DNA of 64,000 bases from Scheffersomyces stipitis CBS 6054. Taxonomy: Eukaryota > Ascomycota > Pichiomycetes > Serinales > Debaryomycetaceae. A model generated the notes under the pieces. It was not told the DNA's origin. It worked only from the letters and a program-made list of their open reading frames with translations, and made no database searches. The DNA lies in assembly GCF_000209165.1 (NCBI RefSeq), contig NC_009043.1, forward strand, positions 186,001 to 250,000. Direction: 5' to 3'. Of this stretch, positions 1 through 10,236 are shown piece by piece. Within the stretch, counting starts at the first letter, position 1. Each line of letters starts with the position of its first letter. The translations under genes were made by a program, and so were the position numbers.

Positions 1-1
1 G

Positions 2-1222
2 TACTTGTATGTGGGCGATTATGAATTGGCAAATGAATGTTTCTTGAGAGCGCAGGCAGCAGAACCACTAGAAACAAATCCATTGTTGGGTCAAGCTTTG
101 GCAGCTGATGCTATGGGTGACGAGAGCTTGGCTGCCAAAATCTTCAGCCATGCTTTCTCTACCTCTAGAGGAAGGTCACCGTTGGCTTTGGTTTTGTATG
201 GTTTGTCTGTTTTGCAAAGGAGAATTGACGATATAGATCCCACCGATTATGCTGCCTCACTAGAGTTTAGTCTTGCCAACGAAGCACTATTGACTTACTT
301 GAAGTATGCTCCAGATGACGTGTTTGCTTTAGAAGCTGCAGCTACCATCGCTGAAAGATGTAAAAGTTACGATGTTGCTGTTACGGTTGGTGAACGCTTA
401 TGTACAATCCTTGAAGCTAAGTACGAGGAAACTGAAGATGAACAGACATTGGTCAAATACGCTTCTTCCAAGTCCCAGTTGGCCAGACTCTATCTAGGAA
501 TGCTTGAATACCAGAAAGCACTTGATTGTGCTGAAAATGCTATCGAGTTGATTGGAGATCTGACTGAGGACGCTGAATTGAGCAAGATTGAATTATCATC
601 GAGAATTGTTCTTGGATTGAGTTGGTTCTTTAATGATGAATTCGAGCTAGCTCTTAAAGAGCTTAGGTCTATACTTTCCGACCACGGTAACACCAGAAGC
701 ATTGCTATACTTGTAGCACAAATACTCTACGCCTACGGCAGTGAAGAGACAAAGCTGGCAGCATTGGACCAGCTCTTTTCGTATATTGAAGAGAATGGTT
801 CTTCGCTTGCAGTAGTATTGACGTTGGGAGCCATGTGCGTGGGCGACAATATCGAGGAGTACCTTTTACCAGTCAAGGAGGAATTGGTTGGTATTCTGTT
901 GGAAGATGTTATCCGCGATACACATAGAGACATTCCTCGATTGATCAGCGAAATCAACAAGCGAATCGACGGTGTTTCAGGCAACAACGACTATCTTTGG
1001 CAGAGGAATGCCGTTTTGTTCCCATCTGAATACGAAGTGTGGAAGAAACTCAATAGTACTATGGCTGTCAGTGTGGCTGCGTTAGAAAAGTCCAAGGTCA
1101 GTGCTTCCCAGGCTAGTGAAGCACATCTTTTGGGTGGCTCTTTGCGTGAACTTCAGAGAAGTATGATCCTAGCTCCAAATCTGGCTATTGCTTCTCAAGC
1201 TTTCCAGAAGATGTTTGCCTAG
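2..1222 (+). CDS. SKI3: TPR protein, C-terminal part, probably Ski3 of the Ski complex (5' end outside window)
   Basis: The reading frame is open from the window edge to the TAG at 1220-1222, giving about 406 C-terminal residues; the start lies upstream of the window. The protein is almost entirely helical, with tetratricopeptide-like repeats: pairs of helices of about 34 residues, such as the segments starting DYELANECFLRAQAAEP and YQKALDCAENAIEL. It ends in a basic/hydrophobic tail, SLRELQRSMILAP. Ski3 is the TPR scaffold of the cytoplasmic Ski2-Ski3-Ski8 complex that feeds mRNA to the exosome for 3'-5' decay, and the helical C-terminus fits that family. The assignment rests on general resemblance of the last 150 residues, so another large TPR protein is possible. 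No intron is seen. The next gene, ATG13, is on the same strand almost 2 kb away. Confidence 0.65.
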   Translation, partial: YLYVGDYELANECFLRAQAAEPLETNPLLGQALAADAMGDESLAAKIFSHAFSTSRGRSPLALVLYGLSVLQRRIDDIDPTDYAASLEFSLANEALLTYLKYAPDDVFALEAAATIAERCKSYDVAVTVGERLCTILEAKYEETEDEQTLVKYASSKSQLARLYLGMLEYQKALDCAENAIELIGDLTEDAELSKIELSSRIVLGLSWFFNDEFELALKELRSILSDHGNTRSIAILVAQILYAYGSEETKLAALDQLFSYIEENGSSLAVVLTLGAMCVGDNIEEYLLPVKEELVGILLEDVIRDTHRDIPRLISEINKRIDGVSGNNDYLWQRNAVLFPSEYEVWKKLNSTMAVSVAALEKSKVSASQASEAHLLGGSLRELQRSMILAPNLAIASQAFQKMFA

Positions 1223-3141
1223 CATACATAAATTAGCATATAAAGAATAATAATCATATAAAGTATAGACATGGAGAACAGGTCTTAGTAACCGTAGTAC
1301 CAATTAGATACGTTGCTCGTAGCAGAGAATACTGTCGGACCACTTGTATGTGATGACTGAACATAAAATTGAAAGTTCAAGAATAACTTATACATGACGA
1401 CCGGCTTTTTAATAATTGAAAATAGAGTTCAGAAAAGAAAAGTTGCAGCCATTTTTCGACAGGATGCATAGAAGCTACCCCATATTTAGGACTGCAATGC
1501 ACGGAAGATATCACACCCAATCGTGACTACGTCATTGGCTCCCTACAACTGCAACAGTAAACAGAGCGGACATGTGACAGTTGCAGACTCTCCCATGCCG
1601 AAAGGCTCGGAAGACGCTTACGGGCGTCATTCGAATGTCCCTCTTGGCTGGTGATTGCAACCGGTTCCGCTCCTGTAGAAAGGACCAAGGGTCTGGAGGG
1701 GAAGCCGAGGGAAACGTCACCCTCGAATCTGGACTAAAGGGTCTAAGAGCACCGTTAGAGTGATAATAGAAGCAAAAATAGTTCCGATACAGTTGGAGCA
1801 GTTTGACGGTGGTGACAGAGAGGAACTGTGAATTCGCAATTATCGGCGCAACCATTGTCACGTAGTCACGAACCCTCCCCTGCTCCTCGCTACCAGCATC
1901 TCGTTGCTGCGAACCCTCGTGCCAGATCTCACACTCTCGCTGGCTACACTCTTTCTCGAGCAATTTCATTATTACCCAAACCATTCCCGACCCGTCATAC
2001 ACTACTTGGTGACCCCACCGTGACGATTTGGGTGGTGAAATTTAGCCGTCTGAATCCAGGTTGTCCGTTTGATCACTCGTTACCAGTCTCGATCTTGTTG
2101 GCTACTGAGCCCATTTCCTGATTGGCTCTTGGTGAATGTTGCCACCACTTGGGTTGCTTCTTTTGATCATTTCCGCTGTTCCTATTTGCTACGCTCTGAT
2201 CACACACATTCATTCTCGAGCCTGTCAAGGTTATCTATACCGGTTCTATGGCCCCGATAATGACCTCACCCAAAAAGATAAAGCGGTGTGCAGGCTGCTG
2301 ATCCCATACCTAAGCATTCTATTACTCACAATCTGTGTAGATAATATATACACCTGATTTTGTGCCCGTTGGAGGTGTGGTAAATGTATCTCTTTCTTCT
2401 GCCAGCTCCTCCTGTTTGACACCTGTCACAGTCTTGTTATAATCGTCGTTATTGCTATCGTTTAGCAGTGGCTCTCATCATATATAAACGGCACCAACTC
2501 CTGCTTTCCCAGTCCCCCATCCCAGTCTTGTTCTCACTCCCCCATACAATTCGTGCTGTGATCCCGTGACTTCACAGTTATCACTATAATCAGTTACCAA
2601 GACTTCCTCCATTGCCACCGGCTGGCTCCTCCTTTCGCCTGTGTTACGTGTCTCGTCTGTCTACATCCACCTCTCCCGCTTGCGCAGTAGTATTGTTATC
2701 GTCATAGTGGCCTTGGCTGTATCAGACGTTAACCTCCTTCTTGTGTTTGTTACCACACGCGAGAATATCCAAATCCATTGTGGCACGGTAAACAGATAAC
2801 CATCACGTCCACCAGACACCAGTTCGTGAAGAATAGCCTACAAACGAGAGGCCATACATCTCACAAATAACCGCAACTCACATCGTTTCATTACTCTGGT
2901 GATCGATCTGTTTTGAGACTATCTAGTAGGTGTATCGTATCTTGTATCTTTCGTACTGTCCTGTCCCCATCACATTATCAGATATTTGTATCATTATCAA
3001 TATCACTTCCCGTCCACATTTAATCCATATGAGCGAGATCACGTTCCTCTAGTCTCGCAGACACCTACAATATTTATAAACTTCTCTAATATTCCTTAAT
3101 TCTCTCACTTCAACCAGCATAGCTTCACATAGACAGCAACC
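1223..3141. other. 1.9-kb gene-free region: SKI3 3' end and long ATG13 upstream/leader region
   Basis: No convincing gene was found on either strand. The ORFs present (for example 1532-2002 minus) are short, have no recognisable domain, and some need non-ATG starts. The right half (about 2380-3140) is rich in C and T on the plus strand, with pyrimidine blocks such as those near 2500-2540. This is typical of a yeast promoter and long 5' leader. Confidence 0.5.
3029..3052 (+). promoter_or_regulatory. 7-codon upstream ORF before ATG13
   Basis: ATG at 3029 opens a short frame (MSEITFL) that ends at TAG 3050-3052, 89 bases before the ATG13 start codon. If the transcript starts upstream of it, as the long pyrimidine-rich leader suggests, it would be scanned first and could dampen ATG13 translation. 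No transcript data are available here, so the regulatory role is inference. Confidence 0.4.
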
Positions 3142-5913
3142 ATGGCTTCCCAAGATATCCTGTACCAGTACAAACTGCAGCAGGAGCATTATCCCAACGA
3201 AAAGATCTCAGATTCATATGTTCAGAAGCAAAACTCCAAGCTCACTCAAGTTATCCAGCAATGTTTCAGCAAGGCCGTCAAGATAATCATCCAATCACGA
3301 ACGGTTCCTCCGGCAGCTGCATCGCCATTGCTCAATCCAGCACTTCACGATGATTCTGCCAGCGGAAACAAAATCAATCGTTGGTTCAATTTGCATATCC
3401 AGAACTCCCAGGATCTTCCCAAAGACGATCTCAAGCTCTGGAAGTCCAACCACTTGCAAAGTATGCCTCCCATGATCATCGAGACGTATCTTGACTTGAG
3501 GCAATTGACCTCAAGTCAAACCATAGTTTTGAATGATGATAACGGTAACCCGTGGGCAGTAGCCAAGAGCGGAGGCAAGAAGCAGGAAGTGGTTTTAGAA
3601 AGATGGTTGATTGAATTCGACCACACAGATGCTCTGGGCTCGATAGTAGACGAATTACCTTTGATCTACAAGCAGGCCATTATTTTGTTCCGCAGTATCT
3701 ATGGTTTTGCTCGTCTAATGCCTGCTTTCAAGTTGAAAAAGAGACTCTTGATCAACAAATCAAGCACCAAGTTAAACAAATTGACTATAGGCAACAAAAT
3801 TTTGGATGGAAAACAGCCCATCAGCTCTAAGGGAAGAATTGGCTTATCCAAGACGATAATCCCACGTCAAATGCTCACTACTGACTCTCATATGAGTCAA
3901 AAGCATTTCCAGCCCATTCAAACCAGCTTAGGGACTTTAAAGATATCCATAGCCTATAGAAACCACTGCGATTTCTGTATTCACGACAACGAAGAGGTGC
4001 TTTCTACTCATTTCATAAGCATGGATTCAACTCCCTTGACTGAATCGGGACATGGCCATACTAAGGCTAAGTTTGATATTGACCATATCGATGAAATTGA
4101 TGCTAGTATCAATTCCAAAGAAGACCGCGACAAGTCCCCTTCAATAGAAAATATGGAATATCCCGAGGCCAAAGATTCCGTCTATAAACGTCTCTCAATA
4201 GCCAGCAATACTTCAATGTCTGTCTCACCTTGTTCTTCGGGACATCCTGCTTTGAGAGAGGGTTCTCCTACGAAGAGGGGAACACCTCCAACGGGTCAAT
4301 CCAAGCCAGCGATTCAACCATTCAAGGTTGGCTCTATTAGTAATTCTCCTCCTCCAGCATCACATACGCCAAATAGCGGCTATGGAGGATCGTTGGAAAG
4401 GCGGATTTCTATTACAAGCAACAGATCGACTTCAAATGCTTCTTTGTTTGCAATGTTGAGAAACCCTAGAAGTAGTACATCGTCAACACATACCACTTCT
4501 AATATCCCGATAGCACCGAGCTCGTCGAGTAATAGCACTAATGCCACGAACATGAATAACATGTCGTATCCTCGCTCTATTTCTTCTTCGCACGGTTCAA
4601 ACATGCAACATGACGATAGCATGTTTTCAAATCCAGACAGTACCACCAATACGCCGCGCTTTTCGTCTTCGTTTGGCTCGCGTGCCAGCAGAAGGTACTC
4701 CAATACTAGTGTAAGACAAAGTACTCCTGTAGCTGCTAGCACATTAACTGGTGGAAGTGTTTCTGGCATGAATGCCGGAGGTTCAAGTGTAGCTGCATCC
4801 GGTCCAGATGGATCTATTCTTGGAACAAGTACTGTATCCGTATCTTCCTCAATTGAGCCCTTGAGTGGACTTTATATTGATGATGATATCAGTGAGTTTG
4901 TTCGTCTGATTGATAGTAAAGCAGATCTTCGTTTCTCTAATTCGTATACCGCTCATAACAGCGGTGAACCCAAGAACAATATGGGTTCTCCAAGTGGAGG
5001 TGACGCTTTAAACAAGTTCCAGATGATGAAGAGTCACCACCAACAATTAGGTGACAGCGTAAATGCCAGCTTAATTTTGCAGCATAACAATGCAGTCAGT
5101 GGTTCTGGCAGTGGATTTGGCGTAAGCAATTCCAGACACTCCAGCACAAGTCGTAAGAGCTCCCATTCTATACGTTCGCCTTCTCCTTCGATGTCTGGGC
5201 TTTATGATGTAGTTCCTGGCAGCTATGGGAGATCTGAGAGAAGGTCTTCTTCGGGAGCTGGTGTTCCTGGTCAGCTTTCATTACCTTCTGGTGGTGGTTT
5301 GGCTGCACATTCTCCGTCGGCCACAGAACCTACTTCTGCTGCGACGATAACGCCGCGCGAGTATGTAGCTATAGCAACCGGCGAGATCGACAAGAATAGA
5401 AGATCGTCGTCTGGAGAAGAAGAAACCAGAACGAATTTTAACTTTTCCAATGCATCATTTCTTCGATCGGCAAGCAAGCTTTCTGCAACCCCTGTCACTT
5501 CTACAACTACAGCGCATGCTACAATCCATCTGGGTTCGGATGTGAGAGGTGGAGATGCAACGGGAGTGACTGGTATGGCTACTTCACCTTCTTTATACCA
5601 ACGTACGAAGGTTGGATCGTCTATTCACTATGAAAATGTGTTTGAAGATGACGACGACGACGAGATGGTTATGAAAAAACCAGTCGTCACCTCTTCCGGC
5701 AGAGATGAAGAACAGCTACAACACAAACAAATGAAAGTGGTAAGTATAGAAAAAGATGCAGGTGCAAATAGTGGCCATAGCTCCAGAGCCGACAGAAGTA
5801 TCGATACCGAACTTCACCATCATCAGGCGCCTCAGCCGGGATCTCAGGAAGATTTCGACGACGATGACTTGCTATTTACTATGAGCGATATGAACCTTAC
5901 CAAAAGTTCATAG
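3142..5913 (+). CDS. ATG13: Atg13, regulatory subunit of the Atg1 autophagy kinase complex
   Basis: 923 residues, from an ATG in good context (CAACCATGG) to TAG. Residues 1 to about 300 form the HORMA domain. They include the N-terminal tyrosine/glutamine-rich helix region, the WLIEFD strand, the segment ending in AFKLKKRLL, and the diagnostic strand LGTLKISIAYRNHCDF. The rest is a long serine/threonine-rich disordered tail with many SP and RRxS-type sites, as expected for a protein phosphorylated by TORC1 and PKA. The last residues, DDDDLLFTMSDMNL, match the acidic C-terminal motif of fungal Atg13. Atg13 links Atg1 to Atg17 at the phagophore assembly site and is dephosphorylated on starvation to start autophagy. 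It is longer than the S. cerevisiae protein (about 740 residues) because of the low-complexity tail. Confidence 0.93.
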   Translation: MASQDILYQYKLQQEHYPNEKISDSYVQKQNSKLTQVIQQCFSKAVKIIIQSRTVPPAAASPLLNPALHDDSASGNKINRWFNLHIQNSQDLPKDDLKLWKSNHLQSMPPMIIETYLDLRQLTSSQTIVLNDDNGNPWAVAKSGGKKQEVVLERWLIEFDHTDALGSIVDELPLIYKQAIILFRSIYGFARLMPAFKLKKRLLINKSSTKLNKLTIGNKILDGKQPISSKGRIGLSKTIIPRQMLTTDSHMSQKHFQPIQTSLGTLKISIAYRNHCDFCIHDNEEVLSTHFISMDSTPLTESGHGHTKAKFDIDHIDEIDASINSKEDRDKSPSIENMEYPEAKDSVYKRLSIASNTSMSVSPCSSGHPALREGSPTKRGTPPTGQSKPAIQPFKVGSISNSPPPASHTPNSGYGGSLERRISITSNRSTSNASLFAMLRNPRSSTSSTHTTSNIPIAPSSSSNSTNATNMNNMSYPRSISSSHGSNMQHDDSMFSNPDSTTNTPRFSSSFGSRASRRYSNTSVRQSTPVAASTLTGGSVSGMNAGGSSVAASGPDGSILGTSTVSVSSSIEPLSGLYIDDDISEFVRLIDSKADLRFSNSYTAHNSGEPKNNMGSPSGGDALNKFQMMKSHHQQLGDSVNASLILQHNNAVSGSGSGFGVSNSRHSSTSRKSSHSIRSPSPSMSGLYDVVPGSYGRSERRSSSGAGVPGQLSLPSGGGLAAHSPSATEPTSAATITPREYVAIATGEIDKNRRSSSGEEETRTNFNFSNASFLRSASKLSATPVTSTTTAHATIHLGSDVRGGDATGVTGMATSPSLYQRTKVGSSIHYENVFEDDDDDEMVMKKPVVTSSGRDEEQLQHKQMKVVSIEKDAGANSGHSSRADRSIDTELHHHQAPQPGSQEDFDDDDLLFTMSDMNLTKSS

Positions 5914-7209
5914 TGTTAAAATAGAAAAGCACATGATGTTACCATTTTGATAGCGAACTGTAGGAAATAAGAGTACAATCAACAGTAGAATTGAGAGTAC
6001 TCATACGAGCAATAAAATAAATAACCATAGTTACTGACACAAATCCTGTAGATTATCTCTTGCCAATTATACCCTATTAGGAAAGCTGTTTTTCCATACA
6101 TGTACATGTTACCGCAAGTCGTGAGTAGTTGTACTTTTGTTGCAGGAAATTTTGGACGTGCACAACAGACAAGTTGGAAAAGATGTTCAACTATACGCGC
6201 AGATCTGCAGCTGAAAATCCACTGAGATCTCACACTTCCATGTGACTGTCTCGAGCTGAAGATCTGAACTTGTGAGATTGTTCAGCAAGTGTCAAGATTG
6301 TCCAATTAGACAGGATTCACAAAATCGCGTATGATCCACATAATCGAGTGGTACTATTGTTTTCAATGGTGAAATTGATTTTGGTAATTAGTGCTCTCGT
6401 AAAAAAAAAGAATGCTAATTTTTCCCAGGCGGTGTAGCTCCTGCCGGTGCATGCATGCAGCAACGATCTGGCCCATTCAGGACAGAAAATGTCGAGATGA
6501 CATGTACGTGACTAAATTTTAGCTTTAAAGTTTTTTCGCTGCGGAAGTGAAGGCTGGTTTAAGCAAACAATTAGCCCAAACTGGGCGGGTAATAGTTTGA
6601 GCTAACCGCTGCTGGCAAGTAGGGTTCAAATGACCATACATCAAATTTACGTTGATGAATTTCATATTCAGTTCACCGTTTGATACCCGATCCCGCTTAC
6701 CAGCAATATTTTTACACAATGGCTATGTCACAAAATCAAGTGAAGGTATTTTTAAGGTTTGATATATCCTGCATAAACGGTTTAACCAGCTTTCATTCTT
6801 GTTGCAGTTACAATCAGGGGGGAATCTTGCGAAGACCTCCCATGTGTTGATCGGCACTTTCTGGCGGTTAAGGTTTGAATCTGAGCTTCCATTTTATTAC
6901 CGCCGTTATCTTAGACAACAATATGTTACCGGATACGGGAAAATAGAAGAGATTCAGGCTAAATAGAAAATAACTACGAAGCTATCGCGCTTTGTTTTAT
7001 AAATTAAGTATTATTAGTAATTAGTAGCCACTATGGATAAAATTAGGTGTGGAGCTATCTAAAGGTAATCGTGAAATGAACATGCTCTCGATTTTTTGAC
7101 ATTGGATACATATAAAAACCAATGCTGTTTCATCGTAGGTGCATACAATCGGCTCGGTTTAAATTCCGGACAATTGCAATGACAATGCACCACAATTAAT
7201 TCCGGGCGA
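5914..7209. other. 1.3-kb region between convergent ATG13 and AQY1, no gene seen
   Basis: The small ORFs here (5979-6233 and 6525-6719, both minus) lack any recognisable domain. The sequence contains an A-tract at 6401-6410 and ordinary AT-rich spacer. It is long for a tail-to-tail interval in this window, where other convergent pairs are 116-260 bases apart. Confidence 0.5.
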
Positions 7210-8013
7210 TTAGTGGTCAGCGTCTTGGCCAGGGTTACAGGTTTCGTAGTTCAAAACCTTCAAGATCTTCCAGATAGCAAAGGCAATGACGGAACCCAAG
7301 ATTGGGCCAACCCAGTAAATCCAGTGGTAGTCTGGGAAGGACTTAGAGGCAACAGCTGGACCGAAAGATCTAGCAGGGTTCAAACCAGCACCGGTGTAGA
7401 AGACACAGATCAAGTGACCCAAGAAAAGAGCAACACCAATGACAAATGGAGCCATGAATGTAGCCTTGTGCTTTTCAACGGCCAAGAGCAAGACAGTCAA
7501 ACACAAGATAGCAGTACCGAAGGCTTCAATGAATACACCTCTGGATCTGGAGCATCCACCACCAAGAGCGTTAGCAAAGGCAATTGGGCCTGGGGTCATA
7601 GCAGAAGCAGCACCGGCAGCGGCCATACCAGCGATCATTTGAGCAATCATCATGATGGCACCTCTCACAGGAGGAACAGCTTGGGCCAATACCAATGTTA
7701 AGGTGACAGCTGGGTTCAAGTTACCACCAGAAATTCTGTAGAACATGAATACAGCCATCATGACACCAAAACCGAAACCGAAAGAGATCATGATCAATTG
7801 TTGAGGTTCAGATCCAACTTCAGGAATGTTAGGGTCTTGGTTGGCAATTTGGGCGATCATAAAAGCAGTCCACAAGAAGATGAAGGTACCGAAGAATTCA
7901 CCAAGGAATGCAATCAAATGGTTCTTCAATGGAGAAGCAGTGATAGTGGCGTCCAACTTTGGGTTGTAGGTCTGTTGGGCCTCTTGGTCAAAGGTTTCGT
8001 TTTCAGTGGTCAT
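7210..8013 (-). CDS. AQY1: Orthodox aquaporin (water channel)
   Basis: 267 residues with six membrane helices and both half-helix NPA boxes: N100-P101-A102 (GGNLNPAVT) and N212-P213-A214 ([10 protein letters not shown]). His200 before the second box and Arg215 after it are the aromatic/arginine filter residues of water-selective aquaporins; glycerol facilitators differ here and carry a larger loop. The hydrophilic N-terminus is about 30 residues, with no long cytoplasmic extensions, so Fps1-type regulation is not expected. It resembles yeast Aqy1, a plasma membrane channel linked to freeze tolerance and spore water loss. Leucine is encoded almost only by TTG and the codon usage is strongly biased, suggesting high expression. 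The upstream region contains a TATA-like stretch near 8140-8150. Its 1.8-kb upstream region ends at the inserted retrotransposon. Confidence 0.95.
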   Translation of the reverse strand: MTTENETFDQEAQQTYNPKLDATITASPLKNHLIAFLGEFFGTFIFLWTAFMIAQIANQDPNIPEVGSEPQQLIMISFGFGFGVMMAVFMFYRISGGNLNPAVTLTLVLAQAVPPVRGAIMMIAQMIAGMAAAGAASAMTPGPIAFANALGGGCSRSRGVFIEAFGTAILCLTVLLLAVEKHKATFMAPFVIGVALFLGHLICVFYTGAGLNPARSFGPAVASKSFPDYHWIYWVGPILGSVIAFAIWKILKVLNYETCNPGQDADH

Positions 8014-9800
8014 AGCGAATGTGTGATTTGCTTAAATAAATAATGAATAAAATGCAAAGAATTGATGCTTAATGAAATTTGTAAACAAGTCAAACTTGGA
8101 AGACTTCAATAATCACCCAAGTCCAGAGAAAAGTCTAAGGTTTATATAGTGCTAGCATCAACCAAAAAAAAAAAAATGGAAAGAAAAAATTAAAACCCCA
8201 ATGCTAAAAAATATTACTTCGAATTATTACATCAAAGAAAATTTTTATATATTCCCTTTTTGTTCGTACTTGTATTCTTCTCTCACACAGATGGGCGTTT
8301 CTTTTTCCGACCTATTTCATCCTATTTATTGACAGTCACTGGAGGAACGGATGGTTAAATGCACGGTTTTAAAACTGGTTCATATATTCTAAATATAGAG
8401 TTGCCTTGTTAAGTCGGCCAAAGCGCAAATTTGTTCACTTCTCAAAAAAAATTTCCTTCTCTTGGCTCTCATCTCAAACATAAAAAGCTGTTTCAGATGG
8501 AATTGGCTTGCTTATACTCGCTTTGGGTGAACATGACGTGGTCCGAGGCAAAATCTATAAAGTCGTTCGACAATAGTGGCTACGCCCCTAACTTTCACAT
8601 TCATTTGAGGCACCTCCATGTTTTAATGGTGAGCAATTGAGATGAGCAAAGACGGGGCAGTACACAAGAAAAGACGCTGACTCCCCCTGAATGATCAAAA
8701 TGTTGGAAGTTGATGCACCGAATTTAAATGATCATATCCTGAGATAAAGATCCACCTTTGCACTCTAAAAAAGCTAAAAGAAGCTTTCTTACCGTATTGC
8801 TTCGCGTGTAAATTTATGTATGTCTATTGTCCTAGTTCCATCTTAATTTCCGTCGGAGAGCCCCTGGTTTCTGCATCCTGGATTCTGCATTACCCGAGGT
8901 CGTGACCAACTTATACCAGCTAAAATTTAGTAATGGCTTTGGTCTCAGCTGAAAATTGGCGAAATTTCATTTCATCCCTTCTTGGTTGGCGAGTGTAACC
9001 TTGCACCCACGAAAATTGAGCATCGGGAATAATACTAGCAACAGTTTTCGTGTTTCTTTCGAGAATTCTTCCACATGCTGTGGAGTACCAACACTTGCAT
9101 GGAGTAAATCGCGTTCCGTTTCCTTTATTTAATTACTCTGAAACATCTGTACTCTCCACCTGACAAACAGAACGTCCGGAAATGTGCACTTACTCACCAC
9201 ACTACATATTATCTTACACAATATAGTCTTCTTGGAGAAGAAAACTTTTACTGAGCCGGCCAGCGGTGCATGTATTTTTCTGGGTGCTGATCGTCTTTAA
9301 GCCCATACTAATAAACTCTATTTACTCTCAACCTGTTTCCATACATGTTCTTGAGTTCTCTTACATAAGTACACATCAGGGAATGGGCTCACTAAGGAAC
9401 TCTGGCCTAGGACAGGTTCTCATGCGCAAATTCACCAACCGCACCCGTTCTACGTGGCTAAAACTATAAATAGTATCTGTTAGCCAATTGACTGGCGGTA
9501 TGGGTTGATAATCGTTGGCACATTCCTAAATTTTAACACTAGTCATGATTGCCACATGACGTCACTTTCGTTCTGCTTTTTGTATGGAAATGAAGTAAAA
9601 GTTTTCGCTGCCGATAAAACTATTCGGAGGTTTATGAGAACTGACATCGGCCCAGTCGCCTAGCTGCATATAACACAAAATAGTATTCGCTTAAAATTCT
9701 AGATCTGAAATTGCTCCTAACGGGTAAGGTTAGATGCATGTGCATTTGTGCACGTGCCGTGAGTGTCAGATGATACACAGCACGTTATCTCGTCATTTTT
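8014..9800. promoter_or_regulatory. AQY1 upstream region, 1.8 kb, no gene seen
   Basis: This holds the presumed AQY1 promoter: a TATATA stretch about 130 bases upstream of the ATG and an A-tract at 8162-8176. The farther part has only short ORFs without domains (8431-8640 and 9266-9469, plus). Before the retrotransposon inserted, it would have been a shared divergent promoter region between AQY1 and the acidic-protein gene on the right. Confidence 0.5.
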
Positions 9801-9805
9801 CAATT

Positions 9806-10228
9806 TGTTTGGATCTCGATACTGTATATTGAATCCTTAAGTCTTTTAGGCTTAATATTTAAGCTGGCTACGTCGAAGTTGTTTCTACTGAAATCCCTTG
9901 CATTAACAGCTTGCTATGAAAGCTCAGATTTGACTCACTTCCTAGGAGGCTTCTAGGTTCCTTAGGAAATTCTGTTAGCTAAATATATAGACAAATTCTC
10001 GAGGCGAGAATGTGAAAAATTTTCACGAGATTCCAACTGCCCAAAATGGGATCAACTTGGTCGGGAAATGTACATCTAGACCCATACCAAGTAGGACCAA
10101 CCATCGCAGTTACATCATATGGCTAAGCCTTCAACTTCGTTAAACATTCTTGAAGTTGATGGAATATAATGTAGGATCAATGTCGTACCACAGCGACATT
10201 ATACGACATTTAGATTGAATTTCCAACA
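9806..10228 (-). repeat. 3' LTR of the retrotransposon
   Basis: 423 bases beginning TG and ending CA on the plus strand. On the element strand it starts TGTTGGAA, the common start of yeast copia LTRs. It matches the other LTR base for base as far as I can compare by eye. A 9-bp perfect inverted repeat, AATGTCGTA (10179-10187) and TACGACATT (10202-10210), lies near its start on the element strand. Confidence 0.97.
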
Positions 10229-10236
10229 CTCCCCTA
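10229..10236 (-). other. Polypurine tract (plus-strand primer) overlapping the pol stop codon
   Basis: On the element strand the sequence TAGGGGAG lies directly against the TGTTGG start of the 3' LTR. It is the expected position and composition for the RNase H-resistant primer of second-strand synthesis. Its first three bases are the pol stop codon (10234-10236), so coding and priming signals overlap. Confidence 0.8.
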
